NCBI RefSeq assembly: GCF_003368325.1
Contig: NZ_CP031467.1
Coordinates: 3,782,001 to 3,846,000, forward strand
DNA from: Paraburkholderia caffeinilytica
GTDB lineage: Bacteria > Pseudomonadota > Gammaproteobacteria > Burkholderiales > Burkholderiaceae
Length of the DNA stretch: 64,000 nt
Direction of reading: 5' to 3'
Shown here: positions 35,538 through 43,805 of the stretch, in pieces
Position numbering within the stretch: the first letter of the stretch is position 1
Layout: each line of letters starts with the position of its first letter
Translations under genes and position numbers: made by a program
The notes under the pieces: model-generated
What the model saw: only the letters and a program-made list of their open reading frames with translations
Database searches by the model: none
Told to the model about the DNA's origin: nothing

Positions 35538-35882
35538 ATGAGCCGAGATTTGCTGTTGTTGCTGGAACCAGGTTTCACCGATCCCGCTCATCCCAGCGAG
35601 CGCTTTGTGTGTCCGCACGGCGTGGCGATCGAAGGGCTGCTCGCGAGCGACTCCGAACGGGCCGCGCAACTCGATGTGAAGCGCGTGCCGTTCTTGCGGC
35701 CAAGACAGGAGGTGGTCGCTGCACTCGACGAAGCGCATCAAGGTTTGCCGGTACTCGTACTAGGCGATGGGCATCCGATACCCGACGACGCGCAGACACT
35801 AGGCGACAAGCGCTTTGTCACCGATACCAGGCGGATTCTTGCGCTGCTGGCCGAGCGGCACGGCTTCCCGAAGCTTCATTGA
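35538..35882 (+). CDS. DUF3088 domain-containing protein
   Basis: A 114-residue soluble protein with the DUF3088 pattern: LLLLEPGFTDPAHPSERFVC with PHGVAIEGLL, then VLVLGDGHPIPDDAQTLGDK. It resembles a thioredoxin-like fold with a CPHG motif (F-V-C-P-H-G), as in glutaredoxin-type sequences, so a redox or thiol-handling role is conceivable. ATG 35538 was chosen. It lies between the third LLM monooxygenase and the second GNAT on the same strand and probably belongs to the pathway. Function is not established. Confidence 0.75.
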   Translation: MSRDLLLLLEPGFTDPAHPSERFVCPHGVAIEGLLASDSERAAQLDVKRVPFLRPRQEVVAALDEAHQGLPVLVLGDGHPIPDDAQTLGDKRFVTDTRRILALLAERHGFPKLH

Positions 35883-35940
35883 GTTTATTCACACCACGCG
35901 CTGGGTTCTGGAGTCCAGCCACACACGCAAGGGGTAAGGC

Positions 35941-36468
35941 ATGGTCGCTGCGTTCTCGTCAGTTGTGCCGGAAGACCGTTTCACCTACGTCTCGGTTCAC
36001 GACCCGCTGGCTCGTCCTTTGTTCGATGAACTAGCCCACGAGTACGGCAGCCGGTATGCCGGCCTGATCAAGGCCGAGGAGATCTCGAGCGAACTACAGC
36101 GCTATCCGGTCGAGGCGTTCGCTCCGCCGCACGGCGCGTTCGTGCTGCTGCTCCGCGACGGGCGGGCGATCGCGGGTGGCGCGTTCATGCGCCATGCCGA
36201 CGCTGGCACCGCCGAATTCAAGCGCATTTGGGTCAGTCGCAGCCATCGGCGTCAAGGGCTTGCACGTCGTGTGCTGGTTGAACTCGAGGCGCAGGCTGTT
36301 GGTCTGCGGTACACGCGTGTATTTCTGAGCACGGGCCCCCGTCAACCCGAAGCCATCGCGCTATACCAGGCCAGTGGCTATACGCTGTTGTCGGCTCATG
36401 ATTTCGGTGAGGATGAGCCGCCTGGCTACCTGTTCGAGAAAAATCTGCCGACGTTGCCAACCGACTGA
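35941..36468 (+). CDS. GNAT-family N-acetyltransferase (copy 2)
   Basis: A 175-residue acetyltransferase paralogous to the one at 24772. Motif A is RRQGLARRVLVELE and motif B QPEAIALYQASGYTLL, with FKRIWVSRSHRRQG preceding. It carries a ~12-residue N-terminal extension compared with copy 1. It is the last gene of the one-direction salvage block. Two GNAT copies parallel SnaA/SnaB of Bacillus S-alkylcysteine salvage (inference). Confidence 0.85.
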   Translation: MVAAFSSVVPEDRFTYVSVHDPLARPLFDELAHEYGSRYAGLIKAEEISSELQRYPVEAFAPPHGAFVLLLRDGRAIAGGAFMRHADAGTAEFKRIWVSRSHRRQGLARRVLVELEAQAVGLRYTRVFLSTGPRQPEAIALYQASGYTLLSAHDFGEDEPPGYLFEKNLPTLPTD

Positions 36469-36930
36469 CGCGGACACGCCCTGTTTCTTTGTCGGTTGAT
36501 GCACAACTCAGCCACATCCGCCAGAGCACGTGTCGCCCTTCCGACGCAACGACGGACTGCGGATTGTGCTGGCTCCGTACTTCGCGCGCCTGCAGCGCGT
36601 CCGGCAGTGATGCCTTGTCACCCGCGCGGCCGATCGTGCTGGCGGCCTGGATCGAATAGGCGTCCGGGACGGCGAACGTCTGGCTGCGTCGAAGGGCTGT
36701 GATGAGGTGCGCCCATCGCGAGCGACGCCAGGCGCGATCAGGTTGTCTGGTCCATCGATGTCTCGCGCACCGCGGAGATCCGACAGCGTACGGCCTGGAG
36801 CGTGTCAAAACGCGTATCGGCAGGGCCAAACTGGCTGTTCGCTGGGCCGCTGCGAGGAATGCGACGCGCTGCCGTCACCGTGGGCCTGATACGCTCGGTC
36901 CAACTTTATTGAAATGTGATGGAGAATAAA
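36469..36930. other. Decayed region, no assignable gene
   Basis: About 460 bp between the GNAT and the broken MDR gene. A minus-strand frame around 36500-36700 has a protein-like stretch (TFAVPDAYSIQAASTIGRAG followed by DKASLPDALQARE), but it has no proper start and no family that I can name. It is probably the relic of another gene. Confidence 0.4.
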
Positions 36931-37939
36931 ATGAGGCAGTACCAATTGAGGCTCGATGGGAAAACTTTCCGCCCCGAGCTCGTGTCGGTATTGCAACCGC
37001 AATTGCGATCAAGGGAAGTGCTCCTGCAAATGCAGGCGTGGAGCTTGAATTATCGCGATCTGCTGGTGCTTGATGCGAAATCCACTGCGTCCCGACAGGG
37101 CCTCGTGCCGGTGTCGGACGGCGTGGGCGTTGTTGTCGAAGTCGGGCCGGGAGCGGAGAAGTTTCGCTTGGGCGATCGGGTTGCGAACACTTTCTTTCGC
37201 GATTGAGTAAGCGGTGGATTCGACGCCCGCTATATCAAGTCGGCATTTGGTGGTGATACACCGGGCGTCCTGTCCGAGTTCGTTGCGCTACCTGAGAGCG
37301 CGCTCGTTCGGATTACAGACAAACTTTCATCAACGCAAGCGGCGACGCTGCCCTGCGCGGCGGTAACTGCATGGCACGCGCTCTTTCCGCGCGCGAACGT
37401 CAATGAGGATTCGGTGGTTCTGATTCAGGGTACGGGGGGGCGTTTCACTGTTTGGCTTGCAATTCTGCTTGGCGGTCGGTGCCCAAACGGTGATTACGTC
37501 ATCTTCCGACGAAAAACTGAAACGGGCGAGTTCGCTCGGCGCGAACGATCTGGTGAACTATGCAAAGCATCCGGAATGGGACGAAGAGGTGCTGCGTGTG
37601 ACGGAGGGTAAAGGTGTCACGCACGTACTTGAGATCGGCGGGCCAGATACGTTTCCCAAGTCGTTAAAGGTGCTGGCAGCGGGCGGGACTATCGCGCAGA
37701 TTGGCGTCATAACGGGCTTCGGGCCGACGGCAAATCTGATGCGTTTGCAGAGCATCAACGCGAATATCATAGGTATCAGTGTCGGTTCAAGAAGCCACCT
37801 CGAGGCAACGCTGGACTTCGTGACAGAGAAACACATTCAGCCGGTCATCGACAAAAAATTTGCGTTTGAGGATGTGCCCGCGGCATTCGATTATCTGCGC
37901 AGCGGTTCGCATTTTGGCAAGATTGTCGTAGAGATTTGA
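36931..37939 (+). pseudogene. MDR-superfamily zinc-type alcohol dehydrogenase/quinone reductase, broken
   Basis: The N-terminal part reads MRQYQLRLDGKTFRPELVSV and LNYRDLLVLDAKST up to VANTFFRD. It is then cut by an in-frame TGA at 37204-37206, followed in the same frame by VSGGFDARYIKSAFGGDTPG and PCAAVTAWHALF. At the NAD(P)-binding loop the run of seven G at about 37434-37440 shifts the frame: QGTGG continues only in the next frame as VSLFGLQFCLAVGAQTVITS and runs normally to the stop at 37939. A nonsense codon plus a +1 frameshift make it a pseudogene, unless both are sequencing errors. GGAG precedes ATG 36931. Confidence 0.85.
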
Positions 37940-38199
37940 GTGGGAACGGGACGCTCTGCACCTAAAACAGGCGAACCTCTATGGGGCACGGTCTTATAGT
38001 TTCGATGGGCTATCCTGGATCCCGTCGGGCAGATGTACCAAATCAGCACGAAGGCTCAGCTGGCGTTAGGATCATGGCTTCTGCGAGCTCTGCCAAGACT
38101 GCGTTGGAAAGTGCCTGACGGTATCGTCGATACACGAGCTGGCGGAAATCCCGTCCCCGCAAGGATGTAGCCAGTGGATTGACAATCGAGCGGGTATGC
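37940..38199. other. Intergenic, no gene recognised
   Basis: A 260-bp stretch between two pseudogenes. A minus-strand frame reads RDFRQLVYRRYRQALSNAVL, protein-like but too short to name. No repeat matching the tRNA-Leu 3' end was found here. Confidence 0.35.
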
Positions 38200-39433
38200 T
38201 CAGGTTCGCTTGCTTGATCCTGTGGCAGTCGTTGGCATGCTTAGCCGATCAATATAGTCGGCCCACTCCTGCATGACCCTGCGACGATCATCGTCAAACG
38301 TTGTTCTATCGTAGGCCTTTTGCACATCGCCACGTTTGGCGTGTGCCAGTTGCGCTTCCAGAGCGTCGATATCCATTCCGAGTCGTTCCCGTCCAACCGT
38401 ACGAAGCATGCCCCGGAAACCGTGCGTCGCGTGTTTTCCTTGAAAGCCCATCTCCCGCAGTGCTTTGCTCAGTGCATCTCGATGCAAATGAGGAGTCTTC
38501 TGGCGGGCAGGGGGACGGAAAGACGTAGTGCCCCTTGCCAGTGAGTGACTGCAACTCGTTCAGGACAGCGATCGCCTGCTTGGGCAATGGCACGATGTGA
38601 TCGTGCCGCATTTTCATCCGTTCGGCGGCAACGTGCCATTCGCCTGTCTTGAGATTTACCTCGTCCCACGGAACTGCGGCAACCACTCCGGGGCGCAGGC
38701 CGGTCAGCATGGTGAGCTTGAGGGCGGCACGCGTAATAGGCGACTTGTAGGCGTCGATAGCAAGAACGAGCGGAGCAATGTCCGCAGGCCTGGTGATCGC
38801 GGGTATATGGCCTTTCCTGTGGCGAGGCACAACGCCGCGCAGTATCAAGGCGGCGCCATCTGCGCGCAGTCCGTTCTGGACGGCGTACGTCACGATGCCA
38901 CCGACATACTGCCGTGCCTTGGTCGCGAGGTTAGGCGCATGAGAGGCAATCGCTTCGAGTACCGGCTTGACCTCTGGCGTGGCAAGCGTTGAGATGGGCT
39001 TGTTGCGGAGTGCGGGAGTCAGGTATTCGCGCACGACAAACTCCGCCTTCCGGTAGGTTTCGTCCGCCCATTCCTTGCGTTTGAAGTCGAGCCAGCGCTG
39101 GGCCACGAGATGGAAGGCGCCTTCGGCCACGCGTTTGCGGGCGATGGACTCGGCCTGGCGATATGCAACCGGATCGATGCCTTCGTGCACAAGATTGCGT
39201 GCGGTAGTGGCCGACCGTCGCGCATCAGTGAGCGTGATATCGGGGTAGGGGCCGAGGCTGAGGAAGTTCTCCTTGCCCGTGCTCGGTCGTCGGTAGCGGA
39301 GCAGCCAGGTCTTGCTTCCATCCGGCCAGACGCGTAAGGCAAGCCCATTCCCATCCGTGAGCAGATAGGGACGCTCACGGGGTTTGGCAACACGAAACAC
39401 CACTTCGGACTTGGGTTCGGCGGGTTTGGGCAT
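38200..39433 (-). pseudogene. Tyrosine-type integrase (P4/DUF4102 type), frameshifted
   Basis: Residues from MPKPAEPKSEVVF onward form a DUF4102-type arm-binding domain (LTDGNGLALRVWPDGSKTWL), a SAM-like core-binding domain and the catalytic domain up to GHYVFPS. At about 38505-38515, in a C-rich run, the frame shifts. The C-terminal part, ALREMGFQGKHATHGFRGML and DVQKAYDRTTF with the HxxR and Tyr nucleophile, lies in another frame ending at 38200. The first catalytic box reads TGLRPGVVAAVPW, where family members usually have Glu after RPG. It points away from, and lies just past, the 3' end of tRNA-Leu (39599), the classic site for such integrases. Confidence 0.85.
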
Positions 39434-39515
39434 GGCCTGGCACCTCGATTCCGTGTATACGCAAGTGCATACGCAAAAATCGTCGATGCCAGTGGAACGC
39501 ACAGGAACTTCAGGC

Positions 39516-39553
39516 AACAAAAAACCCCGTAAGACGTTGATCTTACGGGGTTT
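39516..39553 (-). terminator. Rho-independent terminator of tRNA-Leu copy 1
   Basis: On the minus strand AAACCCCGTAAGA, a 6-nt loop and TCTTACGGGGTTT form a 13-bp stem (39522-39553), followed by a T-rich tail (TTTTTTGTTG). It lies 46 bp after the tRNA. Confidence 0.8.
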
Positions 39554-39598
39554 CTCGAACTACTTCGGCTTATGTTGGAACTAAGCCGGAACAACTGA

Positions 39599-39685
39599 TG
39601 GTGCCCAGGAGAGGACTCGAACCTCCACGGTGTTGCCACCGCTAGGACCTGAACCTAGTGCGTCTACCAATTCCGCCACCTGGGC
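39599..39685 (-). tRNA. leuT: tRNA-Leu (anticodon CAG), copy 1
   Basis: 87 nt including the encoded CCA. The acceptor stem GCCCAGG pairs with CCTGGGC, the anticodon loop is TTCAGGT giving CAG, the T-loop is GGTTCGAGTCC, and a long variable arm (GGTGGCAACACC) is typical of tRNA-Leu. Its 3' half is the probable integration site of the adjacent integrase. Confidence 0.95.
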
Positions 39686-39706
39686 ACGTTTTCAAACTAG
39701 ACTGCT

Positions 39707-39734
39707 ATTTTAGCGTGATGATGCAGCGTGTCAA
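39707..39734 (-). promoter_or_regulatory. Promoter of tRNA-Leu copy 1
   Basis: Minus strand TTGACA (39734-39729), 16 bp, TAAAAT (39712-39707), 21 bp before the tRNA 5' end. The copy therefore has its own promoter. Confidence 0.7.
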
Positions 39735-39890
39735 TCCCTGCATGCAAACAAACTACCGCTTCATCAAGCGCCCGGTTGTGCCATGCAGCGAAGCAAAACT
39801 TCACTGCCCGACCGCCGCGAGTCAACCGTCCTGCCAACCCCAAGATCCGCTCGAAAAACCAGAATCGGACCACATGGCTTCACACAAAAA

Positions 39891-39924
39891 ATAAAGCCGC
39901 CTATGTGAAATGCCAGGCGGCTTT
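39891..39924 (-). terminator. Rho-independent terminator of tRNA-Leu copy 2
   Basis: Minus strand AAAGCCGCCT, a loop and AGGCGGCTTT (39893-39924), then a T-rich tail reading ATTTTTTGTG. It lies 11 bp past the tRNA 3' end. Confidence 0.75.
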
Positions 39925-39935
39925 ACTTCTGAATC

Positions 39936-40022
39936 TGGTGCCCAAGAGAGGACTCGAACCTCCACAGTGTTGCCACCGCTAGGACCTGAACCTAGTGCGT
40001 CTACCAATTTCGCCACCTGGGC
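39936..40022 (-). tRNA. leuT: tRNA-Leu (anticodon CAG), copy 2
   Basis: 87 nt including CCA, nearly identical to copy 1. It has the same CAG anticodon, but the acceptor 3' strand is CTTGGGC, which pairs with GCCCAGG through one G-U wobble, plus single-base changes in the D-arm and variable arm. Confidence 0.95.
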
Positions 40023-40046
40023 AGGTGATGAACAGCAAAGAACGCC

Positions 40047-40074
40047 ATTATAGCGACAGATTCAGGGCTGTCAA
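40047..40074 (-). promoter_or_regulatory. Promoter of tRNA-Leu copy 2
   Basis: Minus strand TTGACA (40074-40069), 16 bp, TATAAT (40052-40047): a perfect -35 and -10, 24 bp before the tRNA. The rest of the 304-bp gap up to rnr shows no other clear feature. Confidence 0.8.
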
Positions 40075-40326
40075 GCGTTTCTCAAAAGTCGCCTCAACAT
40101 CGCCGCAGCAAGCCTGCATGCGCCTCACAGCGACTATTGACGGGCCGCGTGGCGCACAAGACGGGTGTTAGAATGCCTCGCAGTAGTTCGTTGGCACGGT
40201 GCACACGCCCGTCGGACTCAGACTTGAACGAGCCGGACCCGAGCAGTCATTCCAGTGCAATCGCAAGTGCAACTTAAGCGCAACCCAAGCGCCTCTTGAG
40301 CCCAGCCACATCGCCGACCGACGTCC

Positions 40327-42843
40327 ATGCAACGAGAAAAAATCATCGACAAGCCCTTGAGCAAATTCCCGTATCCGATCCCGAGCCGCGAAGAAATCCT
40401 GGGCGTCCTGCGCACGAGTGAAGCGCCGCTTGCCGCGAACGACATCGCCGAAGCCCTGTCGATCAAGCGCCAGGAGCGCGAAGGATTTTTCAAGCGCTTA
40501 GGCGCCATGGAGCGCGACGGCCAGATCCGGCTCGATCAGCGCAATCTCTATCAGCTGACCCATCCGTCGAACTTCGTCGCGGGCCGCGTGCAGGGCCATC
40601 GCGACGGCTACGGTTTCCTCATTCGCGACGACGGTCAGGACGATCTGTTCCTGCCCACCGGCGAAATGCAGAAGGTCATGCACAACGATCGTGTGCTCGC
40701 GCGCATCGTCGGCTATGACCGTCGTGGCAGGCCCGAGGGCCATATCGTCGAAGTCACGGACCGCGCCAACAAGCGCGTGATCGGCCGCCTGCTCAACGAG
40801 AACGGCGCGCTGATCGTCGCGCCTGAAGATAAGCGCATCGGCCATGACATCCTGATCGCGCAGAACACCAAGAAGGCCAAGGTCGGCCAGGTGGTGGTGG
40901 TCGAGCTCACCGATTTCCCGAGCCGTCACTCGCAGCCGCTCGGCCGGGTGGTGGAAGTGCTCGGCGACATCGACGACCCCGGCATGGAAATCGAAATCGC
41001 GGTGCGCAAGTACGGCGTGCCGCACGAATTCAGCCAGGCCGCGCTCGACGAAGCCGCCAGGCTGCCCGACGAAGTGCGCCCGGTCGACGCGCGCCATCGT
41101 ATCGACCTGCGCGACGTGCCGCTCGTCACGATCGACGGCGAAGACGCCCGCGACTTCGACGACGCCGTCTATTGCGAGCCGGTTCAGGTCGGTCGCGGCG
41201 AAGGCTTCCGCCTGATCGTCGCGATCGCGGACGTGTCGCACTACGTGCATCCAAAGAGCGGTCTCGACGCCGACGCGATCGAACGCAGCACCTCGGTGTA
41301 CTTCCCGCGCCGCGTGATCCCAATGCTGCCGGAGAAGCTGTCGAACGGCCTATGTTCGCTGAATCCGAATGTCGACCGTTGCGTGCTGGTGTGCGACATG
41401 ATCGTCACGGCGCGCGGCGAGGTGAAGGCGTATCAGTTCTATCCGGGCGTGATGCACTCGGCGGCGCGGCTGACCTATACGGAAGTGGCCGCGGTGCTGA
41501 AAAACACCAAAGGTCCGGAAGCCGCGCGCCGCGCCGCCTTGCTGCCGCAGCTGCAGAATCTTTACGGCGTCTACAAGTCGCTGTTCGCCGCTCGCCAGAA
41601 GCGCGGCGCGATCGACTTCGATACGACCGAGACGTACATCGTCTGCAATGCGCAGGGCAAGATCGAACAGATCATTCCTCGCACGCGCAACGACGCGCAC
41701 AAGCTGATCGAGGAATGCATGCTGGCCGCGAACGTCTGCGCGGCCGACTTCCTCAAGCGCAACAAGCACCCGGGTCTGTTCCGCGTGCACGCGGGGCCGA
41801 CCGCGGAGAAGCTCGAGAATCTGCGCACCTTCCTGCGCGGCATGGGCCTCACGCTTGCCGGCGGCGACAAGCCGCACGCCAGTGATTACGCCGCGCTGAT
41901 GGCGCAGATCCGCGAGCGGCCGGACGCGCAGATGTTGCAGACCATGCTGCTGCGCTCGATGCAACAGGCTGTCTACAGTCCGGACAACATTGGCCACTTC
42001 GGTCTAGCGTACGAGGCGTATGCGCACTTTACGAGCCCGATTCGCCGCTATCCCGACCTGCTCACGCACCGCGCGATCTACGCGATCCTGCAAGGCCGCA
42101 AGTATCAGCCGGAGCCGCCGCAAGGCGTCGAGTTGAATACGGCGCTGTCGCCGCGCGCCCGCGCGATGCAGCAGGCGGACGAGGAAAAACACGGCGCCCG
42201 CAACCGCTCGAAAGACGTGGCGATCTGGGAAGAACTCGGTTTGCATTGCTCGTCGAACGAGCGCCGTGCAGACGAAGCCTCGCGCGACGTGGAAGCCTGG
42301 CTCAAGTGCTACTTCATGCGTGACAAGCTGGGTGAAGAGTACGGCGGCATGGTGAACGGCGTGACGTCGTTCGGCATTTTCGTGCAACTCGATTCGCTCT
42401 TCATCGAGGGCCTCGTGCATGTCACCGAACTGGGCTCGGACTACTTCCAGTACGACGAGATCAAGAACGAGTTGCGCGGCGAGCGCACCGGCATTCGTTA
42501 TCGTCTGTCGGATCGTGTGCGGGTGCAGGTGAGCCGCGTCGATCTCGACGCGCGCAAGATCGACTTCCGCCTCGTGCGCGATACGCCGATCAAGCCGCCG
42601 GCGAGCCGTCCGGCTCTCGCCGACAAGGCCGCCGGCGAAAGCGGCGGTGCGCGTGTGCGCGCATTGCCGCCGGTTGATGGCGGCGCAGGTGGCGCGGCGG
42701 CGCCGGGCGGACGGCGCAAGAAGGCCGCGCCGGCGCAAACCGCGGCCGTCAAGGAAGCGCGGGCGGCACGCGGCGCGGCGAAGAAGCACGGCGGCGCGTC
42801 GGCCAAGCCGGCCTCGAAACCGCAGGCCCGCAAGAAGCGCTGA
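40327..42843 (+). CDS. rnr: Ribonuclease R
   Basis: An 838-residue 3'-5' exoribonuclease that degrades structured RNA and acts in mRNA and rRNA quality control. In order: N-terminal helix-turn-helix (~20-70), cold-shock domains (~85-230, GRVQGHRDGYGFLIRDD), and the RNB catalytic domain with the Mg-binding aspartates in DGEDARDFDDAVYCE (~275), HPKSGLDADAIERSTSVYFP and HFTSPIRRYPDLLTHRAIY. An S1 domain follows (~670-755, YGGMVNGVTSFGIFVQLDSL), then a Lys/Ala-rich tail. Length and order are normal. It is followed by a terminator-like hairpin and rlmB. Confidence 0.97.
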   Translation: MQREKIIDKPLSKFPYPIPSREEILGVLRTSEAPLAANDIAEALSIKRQEREGFFKRLGAMERDGQIRLDQRNLYQLTHPSNFVAGRVQGHRDGYGFLIRDDGQDDLFLPTGEMQKVMHNDRVLARIVGYDRRGRPEGHIVEVTDRANKRVIGRLLNENGALIVAPEDKRIGHDILIAQNTKKAKVGQVVVVELTDFPSRHSQPLGRVVEVLGDIDDPGMEIEIAVRKYGVPHEFSQAALDEAARLPDEVRPVDARHRIDLRDVPLVTIDGEDARDFDDAVYCEPVQVGRGEGFRLIVAIADVSHYVHPKSGLDADAIERSTSVYFPRRVIPMLPEKLSNGLCSLNPNVDRCVLVCDMIVTARGEVKAYQFYPGVMHSAARLTYTEVAAVLKNTKGPEAARRAALLPQLQNLYGVYKSLFAARQKRGAIDFDTTETYIVCNAQGKIEQIIPRTRNDAHKLIEECMLAANVCAADFLKRNKHPGLFRVHAGPTAEKLENLRTFLRGMGLTLAGGDKPHASDYAALMAQIRERPDAQMLQTMLLRSMQQAVYSPDNIGHFGLAYEAYAHFTSPIRRYPDLLTHRAIYAILQGRKYQPEPPQGVELNTALSPRARAMQQADEEKHGARNRSKDVAIWEELGLHCSSNERRADEASRDVEAWLKCYFMRDKLGEEYGGMVNGVTSFGIFVQLDSLFIEGLVHVTELGSDYFQYDEIKNELRGERTGIRYRLSDRVRVQVSRVDLDARKIDFRLVRDTPIKPPASRPALADKAAGESGGARVRALPPVDGGAGGAAAPGGRRKKAAPAQTAAVKEARAARGAAKKHGGASAKPASKPQARKKR

Positions 42844-42861
42844 AGTCGTTTGACGGCTTGA

Positions 42862-42905
42862 ACCGCGCGCATCGGGTACGTTGACACGTACCGGTTGCGC
42901 GCGGT
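42862..42905 (+). terminator. Hairpin after rnr
   Basis: ACCGCGCGC (42862-42870) pairs with GCGCGCGGT (42897-42905), with an inner CGGGTACGT / ACGTACCG stem. A moderately T-rich tail (cttcgtttc) follows. It is a plausible rho-independent terminator or attenuator between rnr and rlmB. Confidence 0.55.
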
Positions 42906-43026
42906 CTTCGTTTCATCGCATTCAAATCAGGTAGCGAGACACGCTACTCAGGCAACACGGTAAGCAGGCTCGTATTCATCACAGCAGCGCGCGTTCAGGG
43001 CGCGCTCAATCAAAGGTTTTTCAGTC

Positions 43027-43773
43027 ATGTCACGTCTCAAGGTTCTATACGGTTTCCACGCAGTGACCGCGCGCATGCGGCACGATGCGTCGACGGTCGA
43101 AGAGGTTTACTACGACGCCACGCGCAAAGACCGTCGCATGACCGAGTTCCTGCACGCGGCGAAAGAAGCCGGCGTGCGCCTGATTGCCGCCGACGAAACG
43201 CGTCTGTGGGGTCTCGCGCATACCGAGCGTCACCAGGGCGTGGTTGCGCGTGCGAGCGACATGCCGCTTGCGCAGAATCTGGCTGAACTGCTCGACGGCA
43301 TCACCGGTTCGCCGTTGATCCTGGTGCTGGACGGCGTGACCGATCCGCACAATCTCGGCGCCTGCCTGCGCGTGGCCGATGCGGCCGGCGCGCATGCGGT
43401 GATCGTGCCGCGCGACCGCGCGGTGGGATTGAACGCGACGGCCGCGAAGGTGGCGAGCGGCGCGGCCGACACCGTGCCGTACATCACGGTCACGAATCTG
43501 GCGCGCGCGCTGCGTGAGTTGAAGGACGCGGGCGTGTGGGTGGTCGGTACGGCCGGCGAAGCCACCAAGAGCCTCTACGAGACTGAACTCGACGGCCCGG
43601 TCGCCCTGGTGATGGGCGCCGAAGGCGAGGGCATGCGCCGCCTCACGCGCGATACCTGCGACGTGGTCATGCAGATTCCAATGGCGGGGACGGTCGAGAG
43701 CCTGAACGTGTCCGTGGCGAGCGGTGTGTGTCTGTTCGAAGCGGTGCGCCAGCGCTCGGTGAAGAAGAAGTAA
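43027..43773 (+). CDS. rlmB: 23S rRNA (guanosine-2251 2'-O)-methyltransferase RlmB
   Basis: A 248-residue SpoU-class SPOUT methyltransferase. The N-terminal L30e-like domain reads [20 protein letters not shown]. The knotted catalytic domain has motif 1 [18 protein letters not shown] (~105), motif 2 [13 protein letters not shown] and motif 3 [18 protein letters not shown]. It methylates the ribosomal P-loop guanosine. The position after rnr is conserved in beta- and gamma-proteobacteria. Confidence 0.96.
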   Translation: MSRLKVLYGFHAVTARMRHDASTVEEVYYDATRKDRRMTEFLHAAKEAGVRLIAADETRLWGLAHTERHQGVVARASDMPLAQNLAELLDGITGSPLILVLDGVTDPHNLGACLRVADAAGAHAVIVPRDRAVGLNATAAKVASGAADTVPYITVTNLARALRELKDAGVWVVGTAGEATKSLYETELDGPVALVMGAEGEGMRRLTRDTCDVVMQIPMAGTVESLNVSVASGVCLFEAVRQRSVKKK

Positions 43774-43805
43774 GGCGCAAGCAGGGCGCCGAATCCCTTG
43801 ACCCG

